DNA from: Maratus speciosus
Taxonomy: Eukaryota; Arthropoda; Arachnida; Araneae; Salticidae
Assembly (NCBI GenBank): GCA_963932465.1
Contig: OZ010786.1
Span: forward strand, 275,436,411 to 275,500,410
Length of the DNA stretch: 64,000 nucleotides
Direction: 5' to 3'
Below, piece by piece: positions 45,752 to 57,639 of the stretch. How positions within the stretch are numbered: position 1 is the stretch's first letter; every line of letters starts with the position of its first letter. The position numbers and the translations under genes were made by a program. The notes beneath the pieces were generated by a model, which was not told where the DNA came from, searched no databases, and saw only the letters and a list, made by a program, of their open reading frames with translations.

Positions 45752-45870
45752 GAACTTGCAGCGGTTTCCATGTGGTCACCCTTCCAAGTACTAACCGCGA
45801 TCGGTGCTGTTTGGTTTTCGTGATCGGACATGAACAAGTACTTTCAGCGTATTCTACGACCGCTCGTAGC
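45752..45870 (-). pseudogene. 5S rRNA-derived sequence
   Basis: Minus-strand sequence resembles 5S rRNA over about 119 bp, the full 5S length. It contains 'gtccgatcacg', then 'gatcgcggttagtacttgg' and 'agggtgacc' followed by 'tggaaaccgc', matching the universal 'TCCGATCACCGAA', 'GCGCGGTTAGTACTTGG' and 'GATGGGTGACCGCCTGGGAA' blocks. The internal promoter boxes are mutated and no T-run terminator follows at its 3' side, where family E sequence begins at once. A 5S pseudogene or the head of a 5S-derived SINE (SINE3 type) are both possible; a working 5S gene is unlikely. Confidence 0.75.
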
Positions 45871-46536
45871 TTTCAAGCTCTCATTACACTATTTCAAGTT
45901 TGTTTCTTTTGTGATTTACTTTCCCAATCATTAAACTGGTATATAAATTATTGTATTGTATAGGAATCCTGTATATTTTATACGCTTTTTTTTATTATTG
46001 ATTCTCAACTGTGTAAATTATGAAAACCGAAATCCTTTGTAACTTAGTAAAACCAGATTTAAGGAGCAAAAAAAAAAAAAAAAAAAAAAAGTGATTTGAA
46101 ATAAAGAATTTATTTATTTATTCATTTACTTATTTATTTTGTTGGTGTCAGTGGTGCTATATTATTTACAGTTTCAAAAAAATTTATCTTCACAGCTTAA
46201 ATTGTGTTTAGATATTCATTTCAGATTTGTGTTCAAATACTCAATGTCTTCGGTATTCGCAGCGTTACCTAGCGTAAGGGTTCCCAGCAATAATACTGTA
46301 AAAGTTCGTGCACTACCATGTAGTGGTGGGCCAGCGCATGAGATAAAACGGAAGCCCACCAGAATTTTACCTGATGATTTCCAACAGCAAAGTTGACTGA
46401 AGCTGTCCAGCAGTGGTCATTGCAGCGGTAGATCATTAGCCAGCACTTCTCCATCATTGCCAGCACCTATCTTGGTGTTGGCCAGCAATTTCTTCTTTGC
46501 TGGGCTATTTCCACATAGCCTGTTCACATAGCTCAG
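45871..46536. other. Spacer with poly-A, TTTA repeats and a GCCAGCA module
   Basis: A ~23-base A tract at about 46068-46090 and a TTTATTTA run (46108-46140) are followed by a GC-richer stretch (46260-46505) with repeated 'gccagca' words, like 31131-31440. No coding assigned. Confidence 0.5.
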
Positions 46537-47573
46537 TTTTTTACTTTCTTCTATCTCTACAAGAAGAAAGTATTAGATTCGCGAAAATTTTCGACGGATT
46601 TACACGTTTTAGGGGTCAGAGATCCCAAAATCATGTTTTTACAAAATGTCTGTCTGTGACACAAATTTTGTGGGCGCTCTATCTCGAGAACTAATGTACG
46701 AAATTTAATAAAAAAATATATTCAGATAGTCCCCGATATAAATTCGTGTTGATAAGTTTTGGTGTAAATCGACCAACAGGTGGCGCTGATATGCTGTATT
46801 GTTCACGATTTCCGTAATTGCTCTATCTAAAGAACTAATGCACGGATTTTCATCAAACTTCAGATTCTGTTAGTCCTTGATGTGAGTTGGTGCAGAATGT
46901 TTACGTTTAGGTGTGGATCACCCAACAGGTGGCGCTGTTGTGCTGCATTTAGCAGGATTTACACGATTTCCGTAATAGCTCTATCTCAAGAACTGATGTA
47001 CACATTTTCATCAAACTTCAGATTCAGTTAGTCCTTGATATGAATTGATGCTGATTACGTGTTGGTGTAAATCGCCCAATAGGTGGCGCTACTGTGCTGC
47101 ATTTTACACGATTTTTTCAATAGCTCTATCTCAAGAACTAATGAACGAATTTTCTTCTAACTTCAGATACAGTTAGGCATTGACACAAGTTGTTGCTAAT
47201 TAGGTTTTGGTGTCAATCGTCTAATAGATGGTGCTGCTATGCTGGGTTTTTAACGATTTTCGCAATAGCACTACCTCAAAAACCAATGAACGAATTTTCC
47301 CCAAACTTCATATTCAGTTAGACGTTGACATAAGTTGTTGCTGATTAGGTTCTGGTTTAAATCATCCAATAGGTGGCGCTTCTATGCTGCATTTTGCAGG
47401 ATTTACACGATTTCAGCGATAGTTATATCTCAAGAACTAATGCACGGAATTTAATCTTCAAATCCTCACGATGAGCATAGATTGCCATTTAATGTTGGCA
47501 CTGTGATAGTGAATTTTGAAGTATTAACATGTATGAGATAGAAGAAAGTTTTGGGATTGATACATCCGACTAG
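46537..47573 (+). mobile_element. Family S element, copy 2
   Basis: Same architecture as 3189-4281: T run plus ACTTTCTTCTATCT at the start, AGATAGAAGAAAGT before the end, 'catccgactag' at 47563-47573 followed by T. About six ~148-bp units, with 'agaactaatg' words near 46690, 46835, 46985 (diverged), 47136, 47282 and 47433. Same orientation as copy 1. Confidence 0.7.
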
Positions 47574-47615
47574 TTCAATTTTGTTACTTATACCCCTTAG
47601 CTTCTGTGATCCTCC

Positions 47616-47867
47616 TATATGAGGACGTGAGTTTCAAATCTTGCCTTATACAAAAAATCGAATTTTGGGAAATCGCAAAAAAAAAAACCTCTAACTGCGT
47701 CCATTGGTTTTCATTGTAAACCAAGTTTTTACAAAGGCAGAAATACATGATAAAATTAGTTTGTTGTGTTTTTTCGATGCCGGTTTACGAATAGAACAGA
47801 TTGACTGAAAAAACACGATTTTTTAAATTTTGGATAAGGCGAGTTTTGAAACTCACGTCCTCATATA
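47616..47867. mobile_element. 252-bp MITE with ~45-bp inverted ends
   Basis: 'tatatgaggacgtgagtttc' at the left pairs with 'gaaactcacgtcctcatata' at the right. The inverted match extends imperfectly to 'gccttat' and 'cgattttt' words. The flanking host sequence 'ccccttagcttctgt' is the same word that opens the 222-bp repeats at 7991 and 8214. Superfamily not assigned. Confidence 0.75.
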
Positions 47868-48614
47868 ATGATGATATATTCAAAGACATACATATCAGTT
47901 AGCATACTTAGAAAAATCGTGTACAGGATCTTCCAAAAGCATCTATGCCTAAGAGCCTCCGGCTTTTTAATTCAGACCCTGCATGGAGTGTGAGCCATCG
48001 GAACAATTCATAAAAATTTCCCACATCACTTTTTTCTTTTTTCTACAAATTTTATTTACCATTTCCGAGCGTGCAACGCAAACACAGCTTGTGTGGAGTC
48101 ATACTTGCAGCTGTGCAGTAGGTCATTTCCCTATGACATGCTAAATGTCAAACTATCTGAAAAAATATTAGCCATGTGATAGATTCGTCTTTTGTGCGAT
48201 GTTTGATAGGGTTATTGGAGTTTTTCGGCTTCAAAAATGCATTTCCCCCTCTTTTTTCCTCTTTCATTTTCGCATTTTTTGAATGTTGGAAATTTTATAA
48301 ATGTTCTCTCGAAGCCATATTTTAAAACTTAAATACGTATAGAAGTTATAGCGATTCCTTTTGTACAGCGTATGAGTGAGCGTTACTTGTTGATAAACTT
48401 TAAAAGCGATTTTCACGAAACAATGTGTTCCGGAAATATCTTGGCAACGAATAAGCGATTGCCTTGCTTCTTCTTCTTCTTCTTCTTTTTTTAATGAAAG
48501 CTTACATGTTTTCCTATAGTCCTGAACCGATACTTTTTTATAATTTTTTAATCGTTCGTTTTTTATAAACAAAACACCATCAGATTTTAAACAATAATAC
48601 AATAATTTTAAATA
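47868..48614. other. Spacer, no gene seen
   Basis: AT-rich with a TTC run near 48472-48487. Open frames on the minus strand here are low-complexity. The right end is the TA target of a Tigger element. Confidence 0.5.
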
Positions 48615-49292
48615 CAGCGTGACTTAAAAAATCCAGCATTCAGAAATCCGGCAACTTCAAAAATCCGGCACCAAAACCTCCTTTCCTTTTTCTTTTACAC
48701 TTTCAAGTTATGGAAGAAGAAAATAGCAATTCTTTATGAATTAAAAACTTCAAGATCGAAAGTAAAAACGTAGAAAAAGGATATTTGACTCTTTTTTACA
48801 TTTGTCAGAGACGATTATTTTCTGAACAAATTTTCTGGGAGCTGGACTGTTGCTTAGTAACGGGAACAATTTTGGGGACAACTTTGACGAATGTATGGCA
48901 AAATATATGACTGGAACGAATTTTCGGCAACGGTGACATCCATGGTGAGGAAGAATTTTCAGGCTTTCAAATTTGCCGTGAAAACGCTACAATTTATTAG
49001 CTGATTGAACATGCAAAATCTGAAAATGCATTAAGTGTCGAAAAATGGATGCAAAGGATTGTCGAAAAAGCATCAAGAACAAACAATTTAACGGACAACG
49101 AGGTCGCTGACGCTGTGCTAAATAGAATCGCCGATAATGCTAGTAACAGGTCAGAAGACGAGGATGAACAACCGGCAGAAGAAAAGGTATCACTAGAAAA
49201 ATGGATAAATTTGACTGGAGTATTAATATATGCTTTAGAGAAGCAAGACTGTATTTCCGAAAAAGATATTCTTCATTTGTATAAAATACAAA

Positions 49293-49329
<37 letters not shown>

Positions 49330-49660
49330 GTGTTAAAGAACGGCCAAATAAATTAAAGCAAACAAAATTAAGATCGAGTTTTCCGAAATTACAAGAGAAG
49401 AAATAATTTCACTCTATATTAGATTTTTTTTCTGTAACGTAGAAAACATCATATAAAATATATATTTTTTAATTTTTTGTTTTTCTTACATAATTATCAT
49501 TTAATAATGAATTAAACTATGGCTAAAGGCACCATTAAGAATATAGTTCTATTTTTGATATTCCTAGTTACTACGTTTGATATTCCTTCAAAAATCCGGA
49601 ATTTTCAAAAAACCTGCATCGTCTCCGTCCCGATGATGCCGGATTTTTGAAGTTATACTG
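48615..49660 (+). mobile_element. Tigger/pogo element, third family
   Basis: Left CAGCGTGACTTAAAAAATCC and right 'ggatttttgaagttatactg' are inverted repeats (about 18 of 23 identical), flanked by TA (48613-48614 and 49661-49662). Repeated 'aaatccggc' words lie at both ends. The interior keeps only the C-terminal part of a transposase. 1,046 bp, deletion derivative. Confidence 0.8.
48910..49336 (+). pseudogene. Tigger-type transposase C-terminal fragment (third family)
   Basis: After a frame change near 48918 the plus strand reads GDIHGEEEFSGFQICRENAT, a stop at 48998-49000, then LIEHAKSENALSVEKWMQRI. The open run continues through an acidic NRSEDEDEQPAEEK segment to LYKIQ and a lysine run. 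An acidic C-terminal region after the DDE domain is typical of Tigger proteins. The assignment rests mainly on the element's pogo-type ends. No catalytic residue is present. Confidence 0.5.
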
Positions 49661-49929
49661 TATGCAAAAATTAACAATAATTTTAAATTAATGATTTTCG
49701 GATTTTTTCTTTTACATGTGCTGTAAGACTTCGTATTAAATTTTAAGGTTCTAAGTCAACCAGAAGTACCCTATAGGTTTTGAAAGCAACCGTTTATAAA
49801 TCTATGTCGATTTATTATGCATCAAATTCCTGAATTTCCATAATCGGTGCCAACGCCAAATTAACGCTTTGAAACGAAATTTTTTGTCATGGTAATATAA
49901 AACAACTGCGCGGAAACCTCAGGGTGAAG
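49661..49929. other. Spacer, no gene seen
   Basis: AT-rich, no supported feature. Confidence 0.5.
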
Positions 49930-50660
49930 TCCCACTCGCAGCAGTCTTCATTAGGACGACGAAACCCTATTCGTTTCACTCCTCTGTCTGTCTCTCCGTC
50001 TGCCACAGAGCCCGTTCTCAGAAACTATATATGTTGGAGACTTGAAATTTTGCATACTTATAGCTGAACTTCTTACATCAAACGACAAAACATAAAATTT
50101 TGAAAAAGTCTTATATTTATCCCTCTGGGCTGTAACTTGTGTATTTTAAGCATTTTTTTCTAACTGAGCCCTTAATTAAGTTGGAGACTTGAAATTTTGC
50201 ATACTTATAGCTGAACACTTGCGATCACACGACAAATCATAAAAATTTCAAAAAGTCTTATATTTACCCATCCGGTCTCTAACTTGTGTATTTTAAGCAA
50301 TTTTTCTAACTCAGGCCCTAATTAAGTTTGAGACTTGAAATTTTACATACTTATAGCAGAACAGTTGCGATTACACAAAAATCATAAAATTTTCAAAAAG
50401 TGGTATATTATTTACCCCTCCGGGCTCTAACTTGTGTATTTTAAGCAATTTTTCTAACCTCCCTACTTTTCACCCGGGTGGCACTTTTCTAACTTTTGGC
50501 GACACCTCTTACATGATATATCATTGCACAGCCCTTTGACATCACTCTTTCATAGTATGCCTTACATATTTTTACCGCCACTTTTTACCGCCAGGGGGCG
50601 CCTACCTATCTCGCGTGCTATGAGCCCGATCCCCTCGATTAATATATCTACGGATAGGTT
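49930..50660 (+). repeat. ~147-bp tandem array and conserved flank
   Basis: 'ggagacttgaaattttgcat' or a close variant occurs at about 50035, 50182 and 50328. Each unit also has 'ctaacttgtgtattttaagc'. It starts after 'ctctgtctgtctctccgtct' and ends in a GC-richer stretch with 'accgccagggggcgcctacc'. Looks like the inside of another minisatellite-bearing mobile element. Ends not defined. Confidence 0.65.
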
Positions 50661-51029
50661 GTAAAACGGAGTTTCGTTCGGATAGAGGTTTGTTTAGAAT
50701 AGACTGCTCTCCCTGGTTGCGAAACGTGGAACTAACAGATTTTACAAAAGTATAAAGTGTTTTGAAAGGAATATTAAACGAAACCCTCTGTGCGATCTGT
50801 GATCACACTTACCCAGTTGTTTATTTTGTTTGTTGTTGTTTATGAGACCCAATTAATGTGGATTTGTGAACGTTTAACATAAAATTGAATTGCTCAAACA
50901 CTTATTTTTCGAAATATATATCAACAGGAAACAGAACTAAAGGAAATATTCTTGCATGTTTGGAAATGGAAATTAAGTTACAAAAATATTTTTTTAAGTC
51001 AAAAATGTTATTAACTATTAGACATTATA
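50661..51029. other. Spacer, no gene seen
   Basis: AT-rich. The short plus-strand open frame at 50885-51094 runs across the Helitron boundary and is not supported as a gene. Confidence 0.5.
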
Positions 51030-52662
51030 TCAACCTATACAAATATTATAAAGAAGTAATGTTTGTTTGTGTGTTTGTAGGTAAGAACTACTGAACCGAT
51101 TTCAAAAGTACTGGTGGCAAATGGGTGGTGTCAGCCCCTGTTCCAACATTAGGCTATATTTTATGTTGGTGAAAGTACCCCCAAGGGGTGCAGTAGCAAA
51201 AAACTTTCAAAAAATGCGATTTTTGTGATACTGAAGGGCCTAGAAACTTGAAATTTGACATGCTAGTTAGAAGATGTAAATGCTCTCTAAGAACTGTTTA
51301 TAAAAAATTCCAAATTTAAAAGGGCGAGCGAAAAGCGTTCTAAAAATGTTCTAAATTACGATTTCTGTGAATCTCAGAAAATCCTGAACCGATATCAAAA
51401 CTAATGGTTCCAAATTTATGGTGACAGTCTCTATTTCAACAATGAAGGTGTCACTATCATCATGGGGTTGCCGGTTGCAGAGCAAGAAACGTTCCAAAAT
51501 TGCAATTTTTCAGATACTGAAGGGGCTAGAAACTTCAAATTTGGCGTGGTAGTTACTTATAAGATGTAAATGCTCTAAGAAGAGTTGAAAAAAAAATTGA
51601 AATTTAAAAGGTGTGAAAATGTGCAAAAAGCCTTCTAAAAATGTTATAATTTACGATTTCTATGGATTTGTTAAAGGAAGAAACTTAAAGTTTGGGACGG
51701 TATTTACTTATAAGATGTAAATGTTCTCTAAGAACAGTTTCTAAAAACTTCCAAATTTAAAAGGGTGAAATGAACAAAAAGCGTTCTAAAAATGTTCTAA
51801 ATTACGATTTCTATGGAACCCAGGAAATACCCAATTGATATCAAAAGTAATGGTTCCAAATTGATGGTTGACAGTCCCTGTTCCAATATAGGTTATATTT
51901 TATGTCGGTGCTATTATCACCAGGGGGTTGCAGGACGTAGGAGCAAAAAAAAGTTCTAAAATTGTTATTTTTGAGATACTGAAGGGGTTAGAAACATGAA
52001 ATTTGGTATGGTAGTTACTTAAAAGATGTAAATGGTCATCTAAGAACAATTTCTCAAAAAATCGAAATTTAAAAGAATGGAATGAGCAAAAAGCGTCTAA
52101 AAAATTTTCTAAATTTCGAGAAATTTAAAAGGCTGAAATAAGTGAAAAGCATTCTAAAAACTTTCTAACTTACGATTTCTATGGAATTTTAGAAAATAAT
52201 AAACCCCAAAACTTTAAAAGTAATATTGGAAAATTAATATTGATAGTTCCTGCTCCAAAATAGATTATATTTTATGTCGGTGCCACTACTAACGGGGTGG
52301 TGGTAGATCGTTAGACTAGAAGCTTGGAATATGGTAGAATGTTTACTTTTAAGATGTAAGTGCTGTTAAGAAAGGTTTTTAAAAAAAATAAAAACTTCAA
52401 ATGAAAACTGAAATGAGCATAAATGCTTCAAAATACATTCTAAATTATCATTTATTTAGAATTAGTTTTAGTTCTTCTCATTAATTTAAGTCTTGCTTTT
52501 GACTAATGCAGTGTAATAATGAAGTTTAGTCAGACCGTGGCTTAAGTAGTAATTTTTGAATAATTATCCGTAGCAGTATAATTTCTGACAATAAAAATAG
52601 GCACATAAATACCACGGCACAATATTTCAGCTACTACGCGAGCAAAGCGCGAGTTTTACTAG
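51030..52662 (+). mobile_element. Helitron with ~230-270-bp internal repeats
   Basis: It starts TCAACCTATACAAATATTAT after an A, followed by the GTTTGTTTGTGTG stretch common near Helitron 5' ends. It ends with an imperfect hairpin ACGCGAGC/GCGCGAGT (52636-52654), then 'tttta' and CTAG (52659-52662) before T. Inside are about five diverged units with 'ctgaaccgatttcaaaagta', 'gaaacttgaaatttg', 'aagatgtaaatgctct' and 'gcgttctaaaaatgttct' words. Non-coding, non-autonomous. Confidence 0.8.
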
Positions 52663-52721
52663 TATTCCATAATTAAGAACATTTGAGGTATACACAATAT
52701 ATATTGTATCATCGTGTTTAA

Positions 52722-53476
52722 GGGGTCTCAGGACTCTTAAAATTGGAAAAAAAAGAAAAAAAAAAGACCATTTTTAACATTTAATATCTTAAAATGTATT
52801 TGATTTTAAGACACAATTTTAATTGGAATAAAATATATAAGTATGTTCTTTCATTTCATGTATTTAAAAAATTATAAGATGCTGATTTAGCATTTACAGG
52901 TGGCTCCAAACTGTTAGACATTTGACGAGCAAAAAATCGGCATAACACCTTACGCGCACGATTACAAAATAAGTATTGCAACTAGAATGAAAATTTTTAC
53001 GCCTGCATATACTTCAGATTGTAATAATTAGACTGAACCTAAATAAATTTGTATTTAAAGCTTTTTTTATATTTTTAATACAAAGTTGTATTTAGCTAAT
53101 GAAAAATTAAGAAAATTTCAACAGTATAATCACCTAAAAAATATATTGTTTTGAAAAATAAAAAGGAAATTTTAGGTTCAGTTTATACAGACTAACATGA
53201 AACATATGTTTTGAAAATTTTATGAAAAAATATTCATAAGTTTTTGAGATATCGTGCGCGTTATACCCAAAAACGTCATTTGGAGAAAAACGGCTTCAAA
53301 GTTTCCGAAACGACTCTTCAGCTATTTAACGTGTATAAATGTAAAAGCCATAACTTCATTTCGAATTGGAATTTCAAGGAAACAATTATGTCAAAATGTT
53401 CAGAAAAGATAGGAGTTTAACATCTAAAAAAATTAAAATTTCGAAAATTTTAAAGCTTTAAGAGTCCTGAGACCCC
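52722..53476. mobile_element. TTAA-flanked MITE with perfect 20-bp TIRs
   Basis: GGGGTCTCAGGACTCTTAAA at 52722-52741 is perfectly inverted at 53457-53476, with TTAA immediately outside on both sides (52718-52721 and 53477-53480). TTAA duplications are known for piggyBac and Sola3. The end sequence does not decide between them. 755 bp, non-coding. Confidence 0.8.
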
Positions 53477-53785
53477 TTAATGTGAAATTTCCTCTCCAAA
53501 ATTTTAAACCTTAGAAAGTAGTGTGCGCAGCATGCACGTCATATTTCCAACAGCTACATGAAGCTACGCATGCTTTTCCTAAAGTCATTCACATTCGACA
53601 CCAAAATTGTTTGAATACAGAAGTAATAAATAAAATAAGCGGAGTAATTTCATTTTTGCGTGCTGCGCTTTGTGTATTATTAGCAAATATGTAATAATTC
53701 TTCCTCTTCCGCCTTAACGTTATGAAATTGGATTCAAAATTTTTTTACATACCGTCTGACAATTCTGTTTCATTTTGATTAAAAA

Positions 53786-54553
53786 CTAGTTGGATGTGCC
53801 AATCCCAAAACTTTCTTCTATCTCGTAGATCTTAATATTTCAAATGTGGCTGCAAATGTTAATACTTCAATATTATTAGTTCAATACTATACCAACTTTG
53901 ATTTTCATCTTAAATTTCTGCTTCAGTCAATTAATCGGAGTAAAAACAAGTTAATCTCGATCATGGTATTTAATAAAATTAATAGTTTTTCGTTATTCTG
54001 TTGTACATCAGCTGTTTGCGAATAGCTGGCTTAACAGAATGCGAATTCCCGTCGCAGAACGAGCCGGCGATGTACTGTACAATAGAACTACGAAAAAATC
54101 GAGAAAACTGTACAAAAAAGCTCTTACAGGGCCACCTTCCGACAGAATATTTCAAAATTCAAGAAAAAACTGCTGGCCATAGCCAAAAATATACACAAAA
54201 AATTGGTTCAATTCTATACATAACTTCATACACTTTTCGATGGTATTTTAATGAAAATGTCACAAAAATCGCGATTATAGCGCATCTTCCGGCAGAATAT
54301 TTTCCATATTGAAAGAGGACCTGCTGGTCATAGACAAAAACATACACAAAAAGTTCAATTCTGTTCATAACTTCATACACTTTTCGATAGTACAATGGAG
54401 ACAGACGGACACATGGACAGACAGACATTTTTTATAAACATGTGTTTTGGGATCTCTAATCCCTAAAACGTGTAAATCCGCCGAAAACTGGAAGTAGAAA
54501 AAAAATTTCGATTTTAATACTTTCTTCTAGTGCAGATAGAAGAAAGTAAAAAA
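53786..54553 (-). mobile_element. Family S element, copy 3 (inverted)
   Basis: Minus strand: starts TTTTTTACTTTCTTCTATCT near 54553, contains a 'gtctgtccatgtgtccgtct' block, and ends 'cacatccaactag' at 53786 followed by T. The internal array is different from copies 1 and 2: about two units of ~150 bp with 'aagtgtatgaagttatg' and 'tattctgccggaagatgcgc' words on the minus strand. Same ends with a different internal repeat, so the array turns over independently of the termini. Confidence 0.65.
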
Positions 54554-54789
54554 GAGAATTTTGGGATCTTGGGAATAGCTATGGTGGCTTATTTGTTTGG
54601 CATTGAACAACGTGTTGCATGTATTGGGTAGTATGCCACTAGCGGTATCAGCAACGCATATTATAAAGCAAAAGCGTGTTCGTCACTAACACTGACGTCA
54701 TAACTATAATTATGACGGTGCTATACGTTTTACTGCTATCACATATATATTCGCTTCTGAAAATAATCTAATATAAAACTAATTAAGTA

Positions 54790-56547
54790 AACAGAGTCTT
54801 TGTCTCCCGGTATTTTTTAACAACGCTATAAGAAAGTTCTTTTAAATAAAACATTTTAAATGAATCGTTTTAAATATGACGTAATTTTCACAAAAAATTT
54901 CGTTTTCTTTTTAATATTCACGTGAAAATACTTTTGTTGCTAGAAAGGAAATATTATTTACGCTATCTTAGAATTCACAACAATAGTTTAAAAGATTACC
55001 TCAAAGAATGAAATAAATGTCTCGCGCAAATATATCTTTAAATTTAAACTGTTTGGCAATATTACTGTTTGGTCATTTTAAATATGACGTAATGTCCTCC
55101 ATTTACGACTTTTAACGAATATTAACGAATTTATTATTTTACAATTGTTTTCCTCTTTTAAAATTCACGTGTAAATATATTTTTTATGACTTAATTTTCT
55201 ATATTTTCCTGCTTTTGAAACGTAATCATTTAATTCTAATTTGAAAGTTTTTCTCTGTTTATAATAGTCACGTGTAAATAAATTTTTACTTGAAGAAAAT
55301 ATTATTCTTTGTGCTGTTTTAAAAATTGTCAACAATTTAAAATAATACCCTTTTCTATAAGGTGTAAAAAACATTTCTCGAAATTTTGAATAGAAAATGA
55401 AAATAAATCCTCAGAAAATGAATGAAATTAAAAAAGTAAATGCAGTCTGCATACCGGGAACTTCTAATGCATAAAATGACCTAAAAATGATTAAATTCCT
55501 ATGTATAGTTTTGGCTCCTATAAAACTTTTTTAATGGAACGATTTTGACCAACTTTAACATTAAATATCTCTCTATTCTAAAAAAAAAAGTTACTAACGC
55601 TGTCACCGCCGCCGCTGGTTTTGAATTCTTTGTAATCGGAGGTCTTTCTTCGTTAATATTAAGAAAAATATTGCATACAAAAATATGAAAATCGATGGTG
55701 TTATAGAAAAATGTTTGATAAACACGCTGATGCAGACAGTTTTCAAATCGAAGAATTATTTTAAGACATATTTAATGTTAAAGTTGGTCAAAATCGCTCC
55801 ATTAAAAAAGATTTATAGTAGAAAACATTATACATGGGAATTTAATCATTTTTAGATCATTTTATACATTAAAAGCGCCCGATGTGCAGATTGCATTTAT
55901 TTTTTTAATTTGACTTATTTTTTGAGGTTTTATTTCTATTTTAAATTCAATTTTTCAGCATTTCGAGAGGCATTTTTTTAACTTTAGAAAAGGGTATTAT
56001 TTTAAATTGTTGCCAAATTTTAAAACAGCGCAATGAATAACATTTCCTTCAAATTAAAAATTGTTTACACGTGACTATTATAAACAGAATAAAACTTTCA
56101 AATGATAATTAAATGATTACGTATTAATAGCAGGAAGATATTTATAATTATGTCATAAAAACTATATTTACACGGGGGTTTTTAAAAGAGAAAGAAAATG
56201 GTAAAATAATAAATCCATTAATATGCGTTAAAAGTGTACATGGAGGAAATTACGTCATATTTAAAATTGCCATTCCATAATATTGCAAGTTTACATTTAA
56301 AAATATATTTGCGCGAGACATTTATTTGATATTTTGAGATAATCTTTTTAAACTATTGTTGAGAATTCTAAGATAGAGCAAATAATATTTCCTTTCTAGC
56401 AACAAAAGCATTTTCACGTGATTATTAAAACGAGAAAGAAAACTTTGGTGAAAATTACGTCAGATTTAAAGCGATACATTTTAAGTCTTATTTAAAAAAA
56501 CTTATAAAATACCGAGAGACAAAGGACTCTGTTTACTTGAAGAGCTA
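54790..56547. repeat. Head-to-head family A Helitron relics (~780-bp inverted arms)
   Basis: Left arm 54790-55572 and right arm about 55776-56547 are inverted relative to each other. For example 'gtaaacagagtctttgtctc' at 54797 pairs with 'gagacaaaggactctgttta' at 56516, and 'tgttgctagaaaggaaatat' at 54937 pairs with 'atatttcctttctagcaaca' near 56385. Both match the interior of the Helitron at 34421-35438, the right arm in the same orientation. The ~200-bp centre has 'ctgtcaccgccgccgctggt'. It is either two separate insertions or an inverted duplication. Confidence 0.7.
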
Positions 56548-56718
56548 AGTGGAAGAACATGTTAAGTAACAAAAATTACATTTAAAGAAATTTGATGTGA
56601 AAGTTTTTGTTGTCAATTTTAATGATTTATTTTTTGTTTGTTACCATGTGTTTAAAATATTAACAGGTGTGGTGCTAAACTCTATCAAAAAAACTTATAC
56701 ATATTTAATTTTTAAATA

Positions 56719-57402
56719 CTAGGTGGGCTCTGCCCCCCTGCTCGCTACACTCACCCCCCCCCCCCCCCCATCCCCACGTAATCGCGAAGCAATCCCTATT
56801 TTCTAGCCAACCTCAACCGTAATTGTTTCGCGTTTCAATTCTGGATCGCTTCGCGATCCTTATTTTCTATGCATTCAATTTTTAGATTCCATTTGGTGAA
56901 AATGGGCTCCTCCTCAACTTCTGACAATTTTACTTCCTTATCTCCAAGTACATAATGAGCTTACAGATTTTCATAATTATAAGAATTATTAAATATGGCG
57001 AAAATTATCTATACAGTATTACGAATATTGTAAATAGTGTTTGTGCTTAAAAATAATGTAAATAGTTCAATTAAGCTCTATTCATAAGCTAATATTAGTT
57101 TTTATTGCATTGAAATATCTCAATTTGTTGATTTTCTGAAAGCAAGTAAACCCTATTGGATTTCAATGGGAGTCTATGGAAATTTGGCGAAATACTGGAA
57201 ACAGTGCCAAGTTGGCGTAACTTTTGGCAACATTCGCTAGGTTGGCGACAAACTTGGCGATATTTGGCGACAGAGCTGGGTCCTCCACTTGGTAACCCTC
57301 CTTATAGCGTCAGAAAGCTCTGACCAATGAATGCGTTTCGCGGTATCTACGCAGATTTTCATTGGTCCATTTCCAAAGCATTACTTTTTTATATATATAG
57401 AA
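56719..57402 (-). mobile_element. Family A Helitron, minus strand
   Basis: Minus strand: starts TTCTATATATATAAAAAAG at 57402, continues 'tttggaaatggaccaatgaa' as at 34440, and ends with GC-rich hairpin GGGGGGCAGAGCCCACCTAG at 56719 before T. A C-only run (56755-56769) sits in the 3' region. 684 bp, non-coding. Confidence 0.75.
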
Positions 57403-57639
57403 TAATTAAAAAATATTAATATTATTTGCATTATTAAATATTAAAATATTAAATATTAATGAATAATGTCTTAAATCTTCAAGGCTAAATAGAACTTTGG
57501 TATTTTAGCTTTACCATGTGATAGAATACCTGATAACACATTCGTCTAAAAGATAAAATAATTTTTAAGAAAATGTAGCATAACATGTTCTTCTACTCAG
57601 CTCTTCAAGTTATGTTATAGGTATTAGCTTATTTTTACA

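Noticed and set aside
54001..54312. 103-codon open frame on the plus strand
   Set aside because: Lies within the internal tandem repeat of family S copy 3.
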